Source: an uncultured Eubacteriales bacterium
GTDB lineage: Bacteria; Bacillota_A; Clostridia; Peptostreptococcales; Anaerovoracaceae
Assembly: GCA_902790885.1 (NCBI GenBank)
Contig: CADATR010000019.1
Location: 1 to 18,145 of the forward strand
Length of the DNA stretch: 18,145 nt
Direction of reading: 5' to 3'
The notes under the pieces: model-generated
Database searches by the model: none
What the model was told of the DNA's origin: nothing
Seen by the model: only the letters and a program-made list of their open reading frames with translations
Program-made: the position numbers and the translations under genes
Shown: positions 6,921-15,192 of the stretch, piece by piece
How the letters are laid out: each line of letters begins with the position of its first letter
How positions within the stretch are numbered: the first letter of the stretch is position 1

Positions 6921-8936
6921 ATGGGAAGAAAATTAGAGATCAAGGAAGAAACTCACAGCAGCAAATTCAGCATGGGGATGATCCTAGTTGCTATCGGCAT
7001 AGTATACGGTGACATCGGTACATCACCGATGTACGTAATGAAATCGATAGTCGAGGGCAACGGTGGCATACAAAATGTAGATCCGGATTTCATAATCGGT
7101 TCTCTCTCGCTTGTCATATGGACCATCACACTTCTGACAACGGTAAAGCATGTGCTCATCGCGCTCAAGGCAGACAACCACGGCGAGGGCGGAATATTCG
7201 CGCTGTATACCCTTGTCAGGGACTACGGCAAATGGCTGATCATACCTACCATGATAGGAGGCTGCACCATGCTCGCGGATGGCGTTCTTACGCCTGCCGT
7301 TACTGTTACTACGGCTGTAGAGGGCCTGCGAAGCATACCATTCATGGACAGGATCCTGGGAGAGGGTCAGTTCGTTGTCATCGCTATAACCCTTACCATA
7401 GTCAGCGTGCTGTTCATAATACAGCGAAGCGGAACGAGCATGATCGGCAGGATGTTCGGACCTGTTATGCTCGTGTGGTTCCTCTATCTGGGAGCAACCG
7501 GCATATGGCTGTCTCTGGGTGATCTGACAATAATAAGGGCGATAAATCCTGTATATGCCGTAAAGGTGCTCTTCAGTCCGGGCAACAAGGCAGGGCTCAT
7601 GATACTCGGAAGCGTATTCCTCTGTACGACCGGAGCCGAAGCGCTCTATACGGACATGGGCCATGTTGGCAAGGAAAACATCTTGCGCAGCTGGCCGTTT
7701 GTAAAGACCTGCCTCATACTCAACTACATGGGACAGTGCGTCTGGATACTCGCAAACCGGGATAACCCGGAGATAGCTGCAGTACATGATCTGAACCCGT
7801 TCTACATGATGCTTCCTGAGGGCATGCGTCCGGTCGCGATAGTCCTGAGCGCAATGGCTGCCATCATCGCAAGCCAGGCGCTGATAAGCGGCAGCTATAC
7901 TCTTGTACATGAGGCGGCTGCTCTTGACCTCATGCCGCATCTCAACGTCAGATATCCTTCAGACACTCAGGGACAGATCTACATACCTTTAGTGAACAAC
8001 ATACTGTGGATCTTATGCGGAGCCGTTATACTTTACTTCAGAAGCGGTTCCCGCATGGAGAACGCCTATGGTCTGGCCATCACCATAAGCATGCTTATGA
8101 TGACCATCCTGTTTACCGTGTACATAGGAGTGCTCAAAAAACATATTGTCGGAGCTGTACTGTTTGCTGTCACGTTCACCGCTCTCGAGGGCGTCTTCTT
8201 CGTGTCCAGTCTCGGCAAATTCACGATCGGCGGCTATGTGGCAATAATCATTTCGCTCGTGATACTTCTTATTATGGTCAGCTGGTACCGCGGTACACAG
8301 ATAGAACGCATGCAGAAGGTAAAGCTGAAGATGCGCGATTATCTTTCAAATATCAAATCGCTCCAGAACGATCCTGATATACCGTACACGAGCAACAACC
8401 TTGTATATATAGCAAAGGGCGGCGATTTTGAGGAGATCGACCGTGACATACTTTATTCCATACTCGACAGGGATCCTAAGAAGGCTGACGCGTACTGGTT
8501 CATAAGTGTAAACACCACGGATGAGCCGTTCGACAGGCAATATGAGGTGGAGACCTTCGGTACCGATTATATCTTCCGTGTGAACCTTATTCTCGGATAC
8601 AAGGTTAAGCAGAGCGTTAACGTTTATCTCAGGCAGATAGTACAGGATCTCCTGAAGAGCGGCGAGCTGCCTCAGCAGGTGAGGGAGCACTCGATATACG
8701 GACCGTCGAGCGTCGGATCATTCAAATTCTGCATGATCCGCAAGATGATGCCTATGGAGGGAGATCTGTCTCCGATCGACAATGCCCTCATACATAACAA
8801 ATACTTCATAAGAAGGATCGCCGGAAGCCCTGTCAGATGGTTCGGACTTGAGACTTCGCGTGTCCTGATAGAATACGTACCTCTATTCCTCCCTAGAAAG
8901 CAGGAAGAAGAAGAAAGACTTGAAAGGGTCAGATAA
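6921..8936 (+). CDS. kup: Kup-family potassium uptake protein
   Basis: A KUP/HAK/KT potassium importer of the cytoplasmic membrane, probably driven by H+ symport. The 671 residues split into a hydrophobic half (about 17-460, with the expected series of membrane helices) and a soluble C-terminal domain (about 470-671). Family motifs are clear: GIVYGDIGTSPMYVM in the first helix (about residues 26-40), KADNHGEGGIFALYTLV (about 83-99), and GADGVLTPAVTV-like sequence (MLADGVLTPAVTVTTAVEGL). The start ATG at 6921 is preceded by a modest GAGAGATGAAG purine stretch, so translation may be moderate. Isoleucine is often encoded by ATA here, more than 20 times, unlike in ppdK or hppA, which suggests lower expression. 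galM starts 3 bases after the stop, so the two form an operon. The K+-dependent pyrophosphatase two genes upstream would need the ion it brings in. Confidence 0.96.
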   Translation: MGRKLEIKEETHSSKFSMGMILVAIGIVYGDIGTSPMYVMKSIVEGNGGIQNVDPDFIIGSLSLVIWTITLLTTVKHVLIALKADNHGEGGIFALYTLVRDYGKWLIIPTMIGGCTMLADGVLTPAVTVTTAVEGLRSIPFMDRILGEGQFVVIAITLTIVSVLFIIQRSGTSMIGRMFGPVMLVWFLYLGATGIWLSLGDLTIIRAINPVYAVKVLFSPGNKAGLMILGSVFLCTTGAEALYTDMGHVGKENILRSWPFVKTCLILNYMGQCVWILANRDNPEIAAVHDLNPFYMMLPEGMRPVAIVLSAMAAIIASQALISGSYTLVHEAAALDLMPHLNVRYPSDTQGQIYIPLVNNILWILCGAVILYFRSGSRMENAYGLAITISMLMMTILFTVYIGVLKKHIVGAVLFAVTFTALEGVFFVSSLGKFTIGGYVAIIISLVILLIMVSWYRGTQIERMQKVKLKMRDYLSNIKSLQNDPDIPYTSNNLVYIAKGGDFEEIDRDILYSILDRDPKKADAYWFISVNTTDEPFDRQYEVETFGTDYIFRVNLILGYKVKQSVNVYLRQIVQDLLKSGELPQQVREHSIYGPSSVGSFKFCMIRKMMPMEGDLSPIDNALIHNKYFIRRIAGSPVRWFGLETSRVLIEYVPLFLPRKQEEEERLERVR

Positions 8937-8939
8937 GAA

Positions 8940-10094
8940 ATGAAATCAATAAGATTCGGAAAACTGAGTGACGGAAGATCCGCGGGACTCTATATACTTG
9001 AGTCGCCTGACGGTATGAGAGCCGCAGTCACAGATTACGGTGCGGCGCTTGTCAGCCTTGCAGTGCCTGACAGAAAAGGTGAGATGCGTGATGTTGTGCT
9101 TGGTCACGACGACGTTCTGGGATACGTGAACGGAAGCGGTCATATCGGAGCGTCTGTAGGGCGCTTCGCGAACCGCATAGCCGGCGCTGCTTTTGAGCTG
9201 AACGGAGTTTCATACCAGCTTACTGCCAACAACGGGACAAACTGCCTCCACGGCGGAAAAGACTTCTTCAAAGACAGACTCTGGGGCGTAAAGATCGGCT
9301 TTACCAGTGTGCGGTCGGCAGACATTATGACAGCATATGCTTCTGAAAGCATTTCTGACAAAGCGCCTTCACAGGGGGTGCGGAGCCTTCATGACAACGC
9401 GATCACTTTCTGCATCGACAGTCCGGACGGAGACCAGGGATTCCCGGGAAACATGCACATCGAAGTAAGTTATTCACTGCCTGGCGACGGCATGCTGAGG
9501 ATAGACTACAGAGCGGTATCCGACGCCGACACAGCAGTCAGCTTCACTAACCACAGCTACTTTAACCTTAACGGACATGACAGCGGCACGGTGATGGGCC
9601 ACATGGCGAAGATCAATGCGGAGTATTATTCTCCGGTAGATGCCCGCCTTATCCCTCTTGAAGCGCCTGCAAAGGTAGAAGGCACACCGTTTGACTTCAG
9701 GACTGAAAAGATGCTTGGAAAGGATATCAATGCTTCCGATCAGCAGCTTGCCTTCGGAGGCGGGTATGATCACAATTTCGTGATAGGAGATTCTCCGTCT
9801 GAACCGGCTGTAAGGATCATCAGAGAGGCGGGCGAGCTGTACTCAGGAGACAGCGGAATATGCATGACAGTGCTGACAGACATGCCTGACATGCAGATGT
9901 ACACTGCGAACGGGCTCAGCGGGGAGCCGGGCAAAGGGGGCGCCGTCTACGGAAGGCGCAGCGCCGTCTGCCTTGAGACTCAGTTCAGGCCTGATGCCGT
10001 ACACAGCAGCGATCCTTCAGTGCGTGAGGGCTGCATGCTGAAGGCGGGGGACGAGTTCACTTCCACTACCATATATAAGTTCAGCAATATTTAA
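8940..10094 (+). CDS. galM: Aldose 1-epimerase (mutarotase)
   Basis: A cytoplasmic enzyme that interconverts alpha and beta anomers of glucose, galactose and related sugars before phosphorylation or the Leloir pathway. GalM motifs appear in order: GRFANRI (74-80), CLHGG with His104, the catalytic-base region TNHSYFNLNGH with His205, GGGYDHNF (273-280), and the catalytic Glu346 in CLETQFRPDAVH. At 384 residues it is longer than the usual ~340-350; the extra length is a poorly conserved stretch near 121-152 (VRSADIMTAYASES and onward). The ATG at 8940 lies only 3 bases after the kup stop, so translation is probably coupled. Its placement after a potassium transporter has no obvious logic beyond co-expression. 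No Leloir kinase or transferase gene is in the window, so the true substrate is not set by context. Confidence 0.95.
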   Translation: MKSIRFGKLSDGRSAGLYILESPDGMRAAVTDYGAALVSLAVPDRKGEMRDVVLGHDDVLGYVNGSGHIGASVGRFANRIAGAAFELNGVSYQLTANNGTNCLHGGKDFFKDRLWGVKIGFTSVRSADIMTAYASESISDKAPSQGVRSLHDNAITFCIDSPDGDQGFPGNMHIEVSYSLPGDGMLRIDYRAVSDADTAVSFTNHSYFNLNGHDSGTVMGHMAKINAEYYSPVDARLIPLEAPAKVEGTPFDFRTEKMLGKDINASDQQLAFGGGYDHNFVIGDSPSEPAVRIIREAGELYSGDSGICMTVLTDMPDMQMYTANGLSGEPGKGGAVYGRRSAVCLETQFRPDAVHSSDPSVREGCMLKAGDEFTSTTIYKFSNI

Positions 10095-10112
10095 CTCCAT
10101 GCATAAAGAAAT

Positions 10113-10137
10113 GGCTCCGGAACTCCGGAGCCTTTTT
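10113..10137 (+). terminator. Rho-independent terminator after galM
   Basis: A perfect 8-bp GC-rich stem pairs GGCTCCGG (10113-10120) with CCGGAGCC (10125-10132) around AACT, followed by TTTTT. It lies 18 bases after the galM stop. It also lies downstream of the convergent pgi gene, whose stop is at 10174; read on the minus strand the T tract is interrupted (ATTTCTTTAT), so it may terminate pgi less efficiently. Confidence 0.93.
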
Positions 10138-10173
10138 CAGTTAAAATACCATATGCGCTGATGTCTGCGGTGT

Positions 10174-11757
10174 TCAGATGCAGAGCAGCTTCGAGTACTC
10201 AGCGAGCGCGCCGTTGGTCTCATGAGCGAGAACCTTCTTCGCGAGCACCTTGCCGAGCTGAACGCCTTCCTGATCGAAGCTGTTGAGATTCCAGAGGAAG
10301 CCCTGGAACATTATCTTGTTTTCGAAATGAGCCAGGAGAGCACCCAGGGATGCCGGTGTAAGCTTATCACCTATAATGATGCTTGAAGGTCTGCCTCCGT
10401 CAAAGTTTTTGTTGAGGTTTTCATCATCCTTGCCGCATGCGAATGCCACTATCTGAGCCGCAACATTTGCATCAAGCTTTTTCTGGCTTGTGCTGCCCTG
10501 TATTTCCACGTCGGTTCCTGTCTGGTTCTCTCTGAAAGCAATGAACTGCAGCGGAACTATGCTCTTGCCCTGGTGAAGCAGCTGATAGAAGGAGTGCTGT
10601 CCATTTGTTCCCGGCTCGCCGAAGAGCACCGGACCGGTCTTGTAATCCACTGGCTCACCGAAACGGTTCACTGACTTTCCGTTGGATTCCATGTCTGCCT
10701 GCTGCAGGTGCGCAGGGAATCTTGCGAGAGCCTGAGCGTAAGGAAGTACGGCAGTGCTTTCATAGCCGGAGATATTTCTCTCATAAACACCGATGAGAGC
10801 GTCAAGCATGGCCGCGTTCTTCATAGGATCGGCCTCAGCCGCGAGTTTGTCAGCTTCAGCAGCGCCGGCAAGGAATTCTTCAAAGACATCAGATCCGAAG
10901 GCGAGGGACAGGACAGCTCCTCCTACAGCGGAAGTAGAAGAATATCTTCCTCCGATGTAGTCATCCATGAAGAAGGCTGTCAGGTAGTCTGTGCTGCCCG
11001 CGAGAGGGGATGTTTCGCTGGTAACTGCCAGCATGTGCTTTGAAGGATCGAGACCGCGCGCTGTGAGAGCGTTCTTTACGAATGCCTCGTTTGTAAGGGT
11101 CTCAAGAGTAGTGCCCGATTTTGAAACAAGAATGAACAGAGAGTGGGCAACATCTATTGTTTCAAGAATGCTTACGGCGTCGTCAGGATCGACGTTGCTT
11201 ATGAATTTCGCGTTCATGAGCAGCTTTCCGTTGGCGCGGGCCCAGTTCTCAAGCGCTATGTACATTGCGCGCGGGCCAAGGTCGCTGCCGCCGATGCCTA
11301 TCTGTACAACAGTCGTGAACTTTTCGCCGCTGGCGTTGCAGATCTCGCCTGCGTGCACCTTCGCGGCAAATTCAGCTATCTTAGCCTGCTCGCCGGTGTA
11401 GAATGCTCTCTTGTCTGTACCGTCTGCGATTACAGCGTCTCCGAGCTGGCCGCGTGTAAGATGATGGAGCACGAGTCTCTTTTCACCGGTGTTGATCATG
11501 GCGCCGTTGTACAGCTCCCTGAACTTGCCCTCAAGATCTGACTCTTCTGCAAGCGCTGCGAGCCCGCGGAGTATCTCATCATCCACCTGCTTGGCGGCGA
11601 AGTTATATGTAAGGCCGCATGCCATAGGCACACTGTATTTTTTAACTCTCTCAGCGCCTTCTGCACCTGAAAGCGCTTTCCTGAGATCGACACAGTGGTC
11701 TGACTCTGCAAGAGCCTTGTACGCGTTAAGAGTGTCAAGATTTTTCCATTCTGCCAT
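10174..11757 (-). CDS. pgi: Glucose-6-phosphate isomerase
   Basis: A cytoplasmic glycolytic enzyme converting glucose-6-phosphate to fructose-6-phosphate and back. The 527 residues fit the long bacterial PGI type. Sugar-phosphate-binding (SIS) motifs are IGIGGSDLGP (153-162) and SKSGTTLET (212-220). Signature 1 is GGRYSSTSAVGG (269-280). Active-site residues follow as Glu357 in ESNGKS, His388 in TNGQHSFYQ and Lys503 in DQEGVQLGK. The last motif has Gln where GVELGK is usual; the catalytic Lys is kept, so this looks neutral. The start ATG reads off 11757 with AAAGGAGGA eight bases upstream. The gene is on the minus strand, facing galM across a terminator and divergent from the aminopeptidase gene. 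It appears to be transcribed alone. Confidence 0.97.
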   Translation of the reverse strand: MAEWKNLDTLNAYKALAESDHCVDLRKALSGAEGAERVKKYSVPMACGLTYNFAAKQVDDEILRGLAALAEESDLEGKFRELYNGAMINTGEKRLVLHHLTRGQLGDAVIADGTDKRAFYTGEQAKIAEFAAKVHAGEICNASGEKFTTVVQIGIGGSDLGPRAMYIALENWARANGKLLMNAKFISNVDPDDAVSILETIDVAHSLFILVSKSGTTLETLTNEAFVKNALTARGLDPSKHMLAVTSETSPLAGSTDYLTAFFMDDYIGGRYSSTSAVGGAVLSLAFGSDVFEEFLAGAAEADKLAAEADPMKNAAMLDALIGVYERNISGYESTAVLPYAQALARFPAHLQQADMESNGKSVNRFGEPVDYKTGPVLFGEPGTNGQHSFYQLLHQGKSIVPLQFIAFRENQTGTDVEIQGSTSQKKLDANVAAQIVAFACGKDDENLNKNFDGGRPSSIIIGDKLTPASLGALLAHFENKIMFQGFLWNLNSFDQEGVQLGKVLAKKVLAHETNGALAEYSKLLCI

Positions 11758-11827
11758 TTATTTATCCTCCTTTGAAGGTAGATCACGATAAACGCCGCGC
11801 GTTATCTTAAATTTCATTCCAGCCTTT

Positions 11828-11855
11828 AGTTTACATTAAAACGGATCATATGTAA
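11828..11855 (-). promoter_or_regulatory. Possible pgi promoter
   Basis: On the minus strand TTACAT (11850-11855) and TAAACT (11828-11833) are spaced 16 bases apart and lie about 70 bases before the pgi start. Both boxes are moderate matches, and TG stands directly before the -10. The rest of the leader has no clear structure. Confidence 0.4.
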
Positions 11856-11895
11856 CGCAAAAAATGTGTAAATATCATAAGACGCGATGTGAAAG

Positions 11896-11924
11896 TTGAG
11901 ATGCTCCGCGAAGAGTTGTACAAT
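11896..11924 (+). promoter_or_regulatory. Promoter of the Xaa-Pro aminopeptidase gene
   Basis: TTGAGA (11896-11901) and TACAAT (11919-11924) have the optimal 17-base spacing. The start site would be near 11931, giving a leader of about 70 bases. That leader can form a small hairpin, TTCC-TTAAAT-GGAA (11943-11956), of unknown meaning. Confidence 0.65.
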
Positions 11925-12000
11925 GATTCCGGCTGGGCAATATTCCTTAAATGGAACACATGCTTAAGCCCTTACAATAAGATAAAAGGAAGATGAAAAA

Positions 12001-13770
12001 ATGAAGAAAGAAATCGTCGGATTAAGAAAACTGATGGCGGAAGAGGGCATAGATGCTTACTTTGTTCCGTCGGGTGATTTTCACGGTTCTGAGTATGTAA
12101 ACGAGTTCTTCAGGATGCGCGCTTTCCTGAGTGGCTTTACGGGGTCGGCTGGCGAACTGCTGGTGACCGGAGACGGAGCGTGGCTGTGGACGGATGGAAG
12201 ATATTTTCTGCAGGCTGCGAAGCAGCTCGAAGGCAGCGGCATAGAGCTCATGAAGATGGGGGAGGAAGGAGTTCCTTCTGTCGTTGATTTTATCAGGGAG
12301 CTCGTTGACAAGTCTGATGATGAGTTCGTCATAGGCTTTGACGGGAGAGTGGTCTCCTCGAAGTTCTGCAGCGCTCTTAAGGACAAGCTTTCCGAAAGCG
12401 GTAAAAAGTTCAGACTGAGCACTGATAAGGATCTCGGAGGCATGATCTGGTCTGACAGACCGGAGATAATACCGAGCAAGGTATGGGAACTCCCGCTCAG
12501 CTCGGCGGGCGTCGATACTGCGGACAAGGTAAAGACGGTAAGAGAAAAGATGAAGGCGGAGAATGCTGACTGGCTTCTTATTACTGATCTTATGGAGTCA
12601 GCCTGGCTGCTCAATCTGCGAGCAGATGACATCCTCTACACTCCGGTGTTTTTCTCGTTTATACTGCTTTCGCAGGACAGAATGTGCCTCTATGTGATGG
12701 ACGGCACTCTGGCTGACGGGCTGCCTGAAAGGCTCTCATTCGTGGATGTAAAGGCTTATGAAGATGTATATAAGGATATCAGCTCCCTGCCGGTTGGAAA
12801 CACTCTCTGGCTCGATCCGGCTACGTGCAATTACGCGCTGTACAGCGCCGTGCCTGAGGGAGTAAACATCCATGAAGCCCTGACTCCTCCGGCAGAGATG
12901 AAGATCATCAAAAATGAGGCTGAAACAGCAGGCATGAGACGGGCCCACGTGCTCGACGGAATTGCGGTCACAAAGCTCATAAAATGGCTGAAGGATACAG
13001 CTCTTACAGTGCCGAAAACAGAACTCAGCGTATCAGAGAAGTTAAAGGAACTTCGTCTCAGCAGCGATGAATGCATAGATCTCTCCTTTGAGACGATAGC
13101 AGGATACGGTCCTAACGGAGCTATAATCCACTACGCGCCAACGCCTGAGACAGATGCTGAGGTAAAGCCTGAGGGATTCCTGCTCATCGACTCCGGCGGG
13201 CAGTACAAGGGGGGCACTACAGACATCACCAGAACGATAGCTGTCGGCCCTCTGACAGATGAGATGAAGACAGACTATACATATGTGCTCAAGGCGCATC
13301 TCGCGATGGCCAACTACAGGATCGCTGCTGACGCGGACAGCTCCGAGATCGACATGGCAGCAAGGGCTGCAATGAAACCTGCGGGACTGGATTTCAATCA
13401 CGGACTCTCTCATGGAGTCGGTCATGTGCTCAGCGTACATGAGGGCCCGAACGGCATCAGGAAGAAAGCTCCGTCATATCCTGTAAAACCGGGCATGATA
13501 ATGTCCAATGAGCCGGGCGTATATATCGAGGGGGCCTTCGGCATAAGGATCGAGAACATGGTTCTCTTCAAAAATGACGATGAAGGGTTTATCGTAAACG
13601 AGCCGCTCACATGCGTTCCGTACGAAAGAGAGGCGATAGTCAAAGAGCTTCTTACAGACGATGAGCTCAGTTATGTGAACAGCTATCATAAGTGGGTCAG
13701 AGAAACGCTTACTCCTGTCCTTGATGAAGAAACAGCGGAGTGGCTGGCAGCTGAGACCGCGGAGATCTGA
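12001..13770 (+). CDS. Xaa-Pro aminopeptidase, M24B family (long form)
   Basis: A two-metal (usually Mn2+) cytoplasmic peptidase that removes an N-terminal residue preceding proline. At 589 residues it matches the three-domain form, like eukaryotic cytosolic APP1, rather than the ~440-residue E. coli PepP. Two creatinase-N domains come first (about 1-130 and 150-300, the first with FVPSGDFHGSEYV and LWTDGRYFLQA). The pita-bread catalytic domain follows (about 310-540). All five metal ligands are visible: Asp397 (LIDSGG), Asp408 (TTDITRT), His471 (LSHGVGH), Glu504 (SNEPG) and Glu518 (RIENM). A short APP C-terminal helix (YVNSYHKWVRETLTPVL) completes it. The ATG at 12001 has AAAGGAAG upstream. 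It likely recycles proline-containing peptides. It is flanked by its own promoter and a shared terminator, with no operon partner. Confidence 0.95.
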   Translation: MKKEIVGLRKLMAEEGIDAYFVPSGDFHGSEYVNEFFRMRAFLSGFTGSAGELLVTGDGAWLWTDGRYFLQAAKQLEGSGIELMKMGEEGVPSVVDFIRELVDKSDDEFVIGFDGRVVSSKFCSALKDKLSESGKKFRLSTDKDLGGMIWSDRPEIIPSKVWELPLSSAGVDTADKVKTVREKMKAENADWLLITDLMESAWLLNLRADDILYTPVFFSFILLSQDRMCLYVMDGTLADGLPERLSFVDVKAYEDVYKDISSLPVGNTLWLDPATCNYALYSAVPEGVNIHEALTPPAEMKIIKNEAETAGMRRAHVLDGIAVTKLIKWLKDTALTVPKTELSVSEKLKELRLSSDECIDLSFETIAGYGPNGAIIHYAPTPETDAEVKPEGFLLIDSGGQYKGGTTDITRTIAVGPLTDEMKTDYTYVLKAHLAMANYRIAADADSSEIDMAARAAMKPAGLDFNHGLSHGVGHVLSVHEGPNGIRKKAPSYPVKPGMIMSNEPGVYIEGAFGIRIENMVLFKNDDEGFIVNEPLTCVPYEREAIVKELLTDDELSYVNSYHKWVRETLTPVLDEETAEWLAAETAEI

Positions 13771-13794
13771 TTCAATTTAAAATCTGAAACAATC

Positions 13795-13830
13795 AAAAAT
13801 GCTTCCGGACTGCGGCCCGGAAGCATTTTT
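13795..13830. terminator. Bidirectional terminator between convergent genes
   Basis: A 14-bp perfect stem pairs 13795-13808 (AAAATGCTTCCGG is its core) with 13817-13830, around the loop ACTGCGGC. The outer pairs are A runs on one side and T runs on the other, so each strand ends in a T tract. It serves the aminopeptidase gene (stop 24 bases before) and the minus-strand S66 gene, whose stop codon (13831-13833) directly touches the stem. Confidence 0.95.
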
Positions 13831-14856
13831 CTATCTGAGCTCCATTGAGAGTTCGGCATATCCGGAATCGAATCCAAGATGGCCGACTGATCCGTTGATG
13901 ATCGTGAAGGATGGCTTTGTGTGGCCTATATCGGCGTTCCAGATGAACGGAACATCCATGTCGCCGAATACTCTCTCAAGCTGCACCAGGTAATCCTCAT
14001 CAGAAGCATCACCGGTGAAGCAGGTGCGGCCGAAAATAACAGCCTGTGTATGATCGAAGAGTCCCATCTGCTTCATTCTGTTCATGGAGTACATGAGCCC
14101 CATTGGAGTGAGCTCGAAATTGTCGAAAAACCAGATAAGACCGTCATCCTTGTATCTTTCGGCAAATCCTTTCAGGTCTATATATTCTGTTCCGATGACT
14201 TCATCTATGACATCTATGCATCCGCCTATCAGCCTTCCCGTTACGTCGAGGGAATCCTCCTGATGCAGCTCGCAATCCTCAGGATCGCCCCTGAAAAGAA
14301 GCCATTCGACAGGCGCGTCCATGTCGTACTGTTCAGTTTCCTCGTTGTATCCGGTGGAATTGTAATACTCGTAGGAGTGCTGCACAGGCAGATCGCCGAA
14401 GATGACCGAGAGTGCGTTGAACTGGAATTCGTGGAGAGGACGCCAGTCCCAGGCTCCGGCATTCACGCCGTATATGGTCGCAATATCGAAAACGGTGGTG
14501 AACAGCATCTGTATGGCAGTAGGGTCTGAATAACCCGAGAACCATTTAGGGTGGCTCTTCACCAGGCCGCGGTCGATGTACGGAAGCATTTCCACGCAAT
14601 AGTCGCCGCCCGAAGCGCAGAAGACCATGTCGATATCATCATCAGCGAAAAGCTCATTGAATTCGCTCCCGCGTATCTCTGCGTAAGTGGAAGGGCAGTC
14701 GTCATTCCTTACGTTTTCTGTCTCGCAGGGAATGAGCCCGGTCTGCTGCAGTATTTCGAGAGACATGTCGAATGAGTCAAGCTTGCCGCCGACTCCGGCG
14801 CTCGGTGCGCATATGCCGATATAGGATCCTTCATGCGGAAATTCAGGGTAGATCAT
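13831..14856 (-). CDS. S66-family LD-carboxypeptidase-like protein
   Basis: Peptidase family S66 holds LD-carboxypeptidases that trim the terminal D-Ala from murein tetrapeptides during cell-wall recycling, and MccF-type enzymes that inactivate microcin C. The 341-residue protein shows the family order: IGICAPSAG near the start (13-21), DMVFCASGGDYCVEMLPYID (76-95), the nucleophile motif FSGYSDPTAIQ with Ser110, the IGGCIDVIDEVIGT segment (210-223), and the catalytic His312 in NADIGHTKP. The catalytic acid is Glu in characterised members; the aligned stretch here reads IWFFDNFELTP, so it is probably Asp245 (or Glu248). No signal peptide is seen, fitting a cytoplasmic recycling role. The start is supported by GGAG (14865-14868) eight bases upstream. 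The family is firm; LD-carboxypeptidase versus MccF-like specificity cannot be decided here. Confidence 0.85.
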   Translation of the reverse strand: MIYPEFPHEGSYIGICAPSAGVGGKLDSFDMSLEILQQTGLIPCETENVRNDDCPSTYAEIRGSEFNELFADDDIDMVFCASGGDYCVEMLPYIDRGLVKSHPKWFSGYSDPTAIQMLFTTVFDIATIYGVNAGAWDWRPLHEFQFNALSVIFGDLPVQHSYEYYNSTGYNEETEQYDMDAPVEWLLFRGDPEDCELHQEDSLDVTGRLIGGCIDVIDEVIGTEYIDLKGFAERYKDDGLIWFFDNFELTPMGLMYSMNRMKQMGLFDHTQAVIFGRTCFTGDASDEDYLVQLERVFGDMDVPFIWNADIGHTKPSFTIINGSVGHLGFDSGYAELSMELR

Positions 14857-14894
14857 GATAAAAACTCCATTCTTGATATTTTTGAATCCAGGAG

Positions 14895-14903
14895 ATTATA
14901 ACA
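14895..14903 (-). promoter_or_regulatory. Likely promoter of the S66 gene
   Basis: On the minus strand TGTTATAAT (14895-14903) gives a perfect -10 box with the extended TGn element. No good -35 box is present 17 bases upstream (TTTTAT). The start site would be near 14888, leaving a leader of about 30 bases. Confidence 0.5.
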
Positions 14904-15107
14904 CAAAATAGTACGGAATAAAAAACATGAAACCAGTTAACAAAAGGGAGTTTTTTGGAAAGCAGTATTTATTCGACAGGCAAATAAAATAGTTAATTTT
15001 TTGTCATGAAGAACAAAAGCCGGGCATCAGTTTAAGTATTGCTTAAGATACAAATTGAAAAGTTAATGCGGACTGAACGATTAACAATTAATAAACAAAG
15101 TTATTCA

Positions 15108-15136
15108 TTGCCAGAATAAGGGTGATAATGTAAAAT
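15108..15136 (+). promoter_or_regulatory. Likely promoter of the hydrogenase operon
   Basis: TTGCCA (15108-15113) and TAAAAT (15131-15136) have 17-base spacing, each one base off consensus. The start site would be near 15143, about 90 bases before the hydC start. Confidence 0.55.
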
Positions 15137-15144
15137 ATCTGTGA

Positions 15145-15192
15145 ATGGAGGAAGACGTGAAGGCATTGAAATTTCAGTTAAATCCCCATTAA
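15145..15192 (+). CDS. Possible 15-residue leader peptide before hydC
   Basis: From ATG at 15145 a frame reads MEEDVKALKFQLNPH and stops at 15190-15192. An in-frame GTG at 15157 has a strong GGAGG (15147-15151) five bases upstream, so an 11-residue product MKALKFQLNPH is the more likely form. The predicted transcript start near 15143 would leave the ATG almost leaderless. The stop is 40 bases before hydC. Nothing is recognised in the peptide, and a frame this short can arise by chance; the ribosome-binding-like sequence is the only real support. Confidence 0.25.
   Translation: MEEDVKALKFQLNPH

Noticed and set aside
7023..7940. A 305-codon open frame on the minus strand inside kup
   Set aside because: It is antisense to the conserved Kup membrane core, its Tyr/His/Arg-rich composition is unlike real proteins, and it has no supported start.
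10995..11043. Possible plus-strand genes opposite pgi
   Set aside because: All plus-strand frames in 10600-11790 lie antisense to conserved PGI motifs, overlap one another and lack ribosome binding sites.
13921..14529. A 202-codon plus-strand frame opposite the S66 gene
   Set aside because: The minus strand carries the family motifs and a proper ribosome binding site; this frame shows no domain and is a shadow.
14925..14943. ACATGAAACCAGTTAACAA as a complete Rex operator
   Set aside because: The right half TTAACAA matches but the left half matches at only 2 of 7 positions at the required spacing, so only half-sites are reported.
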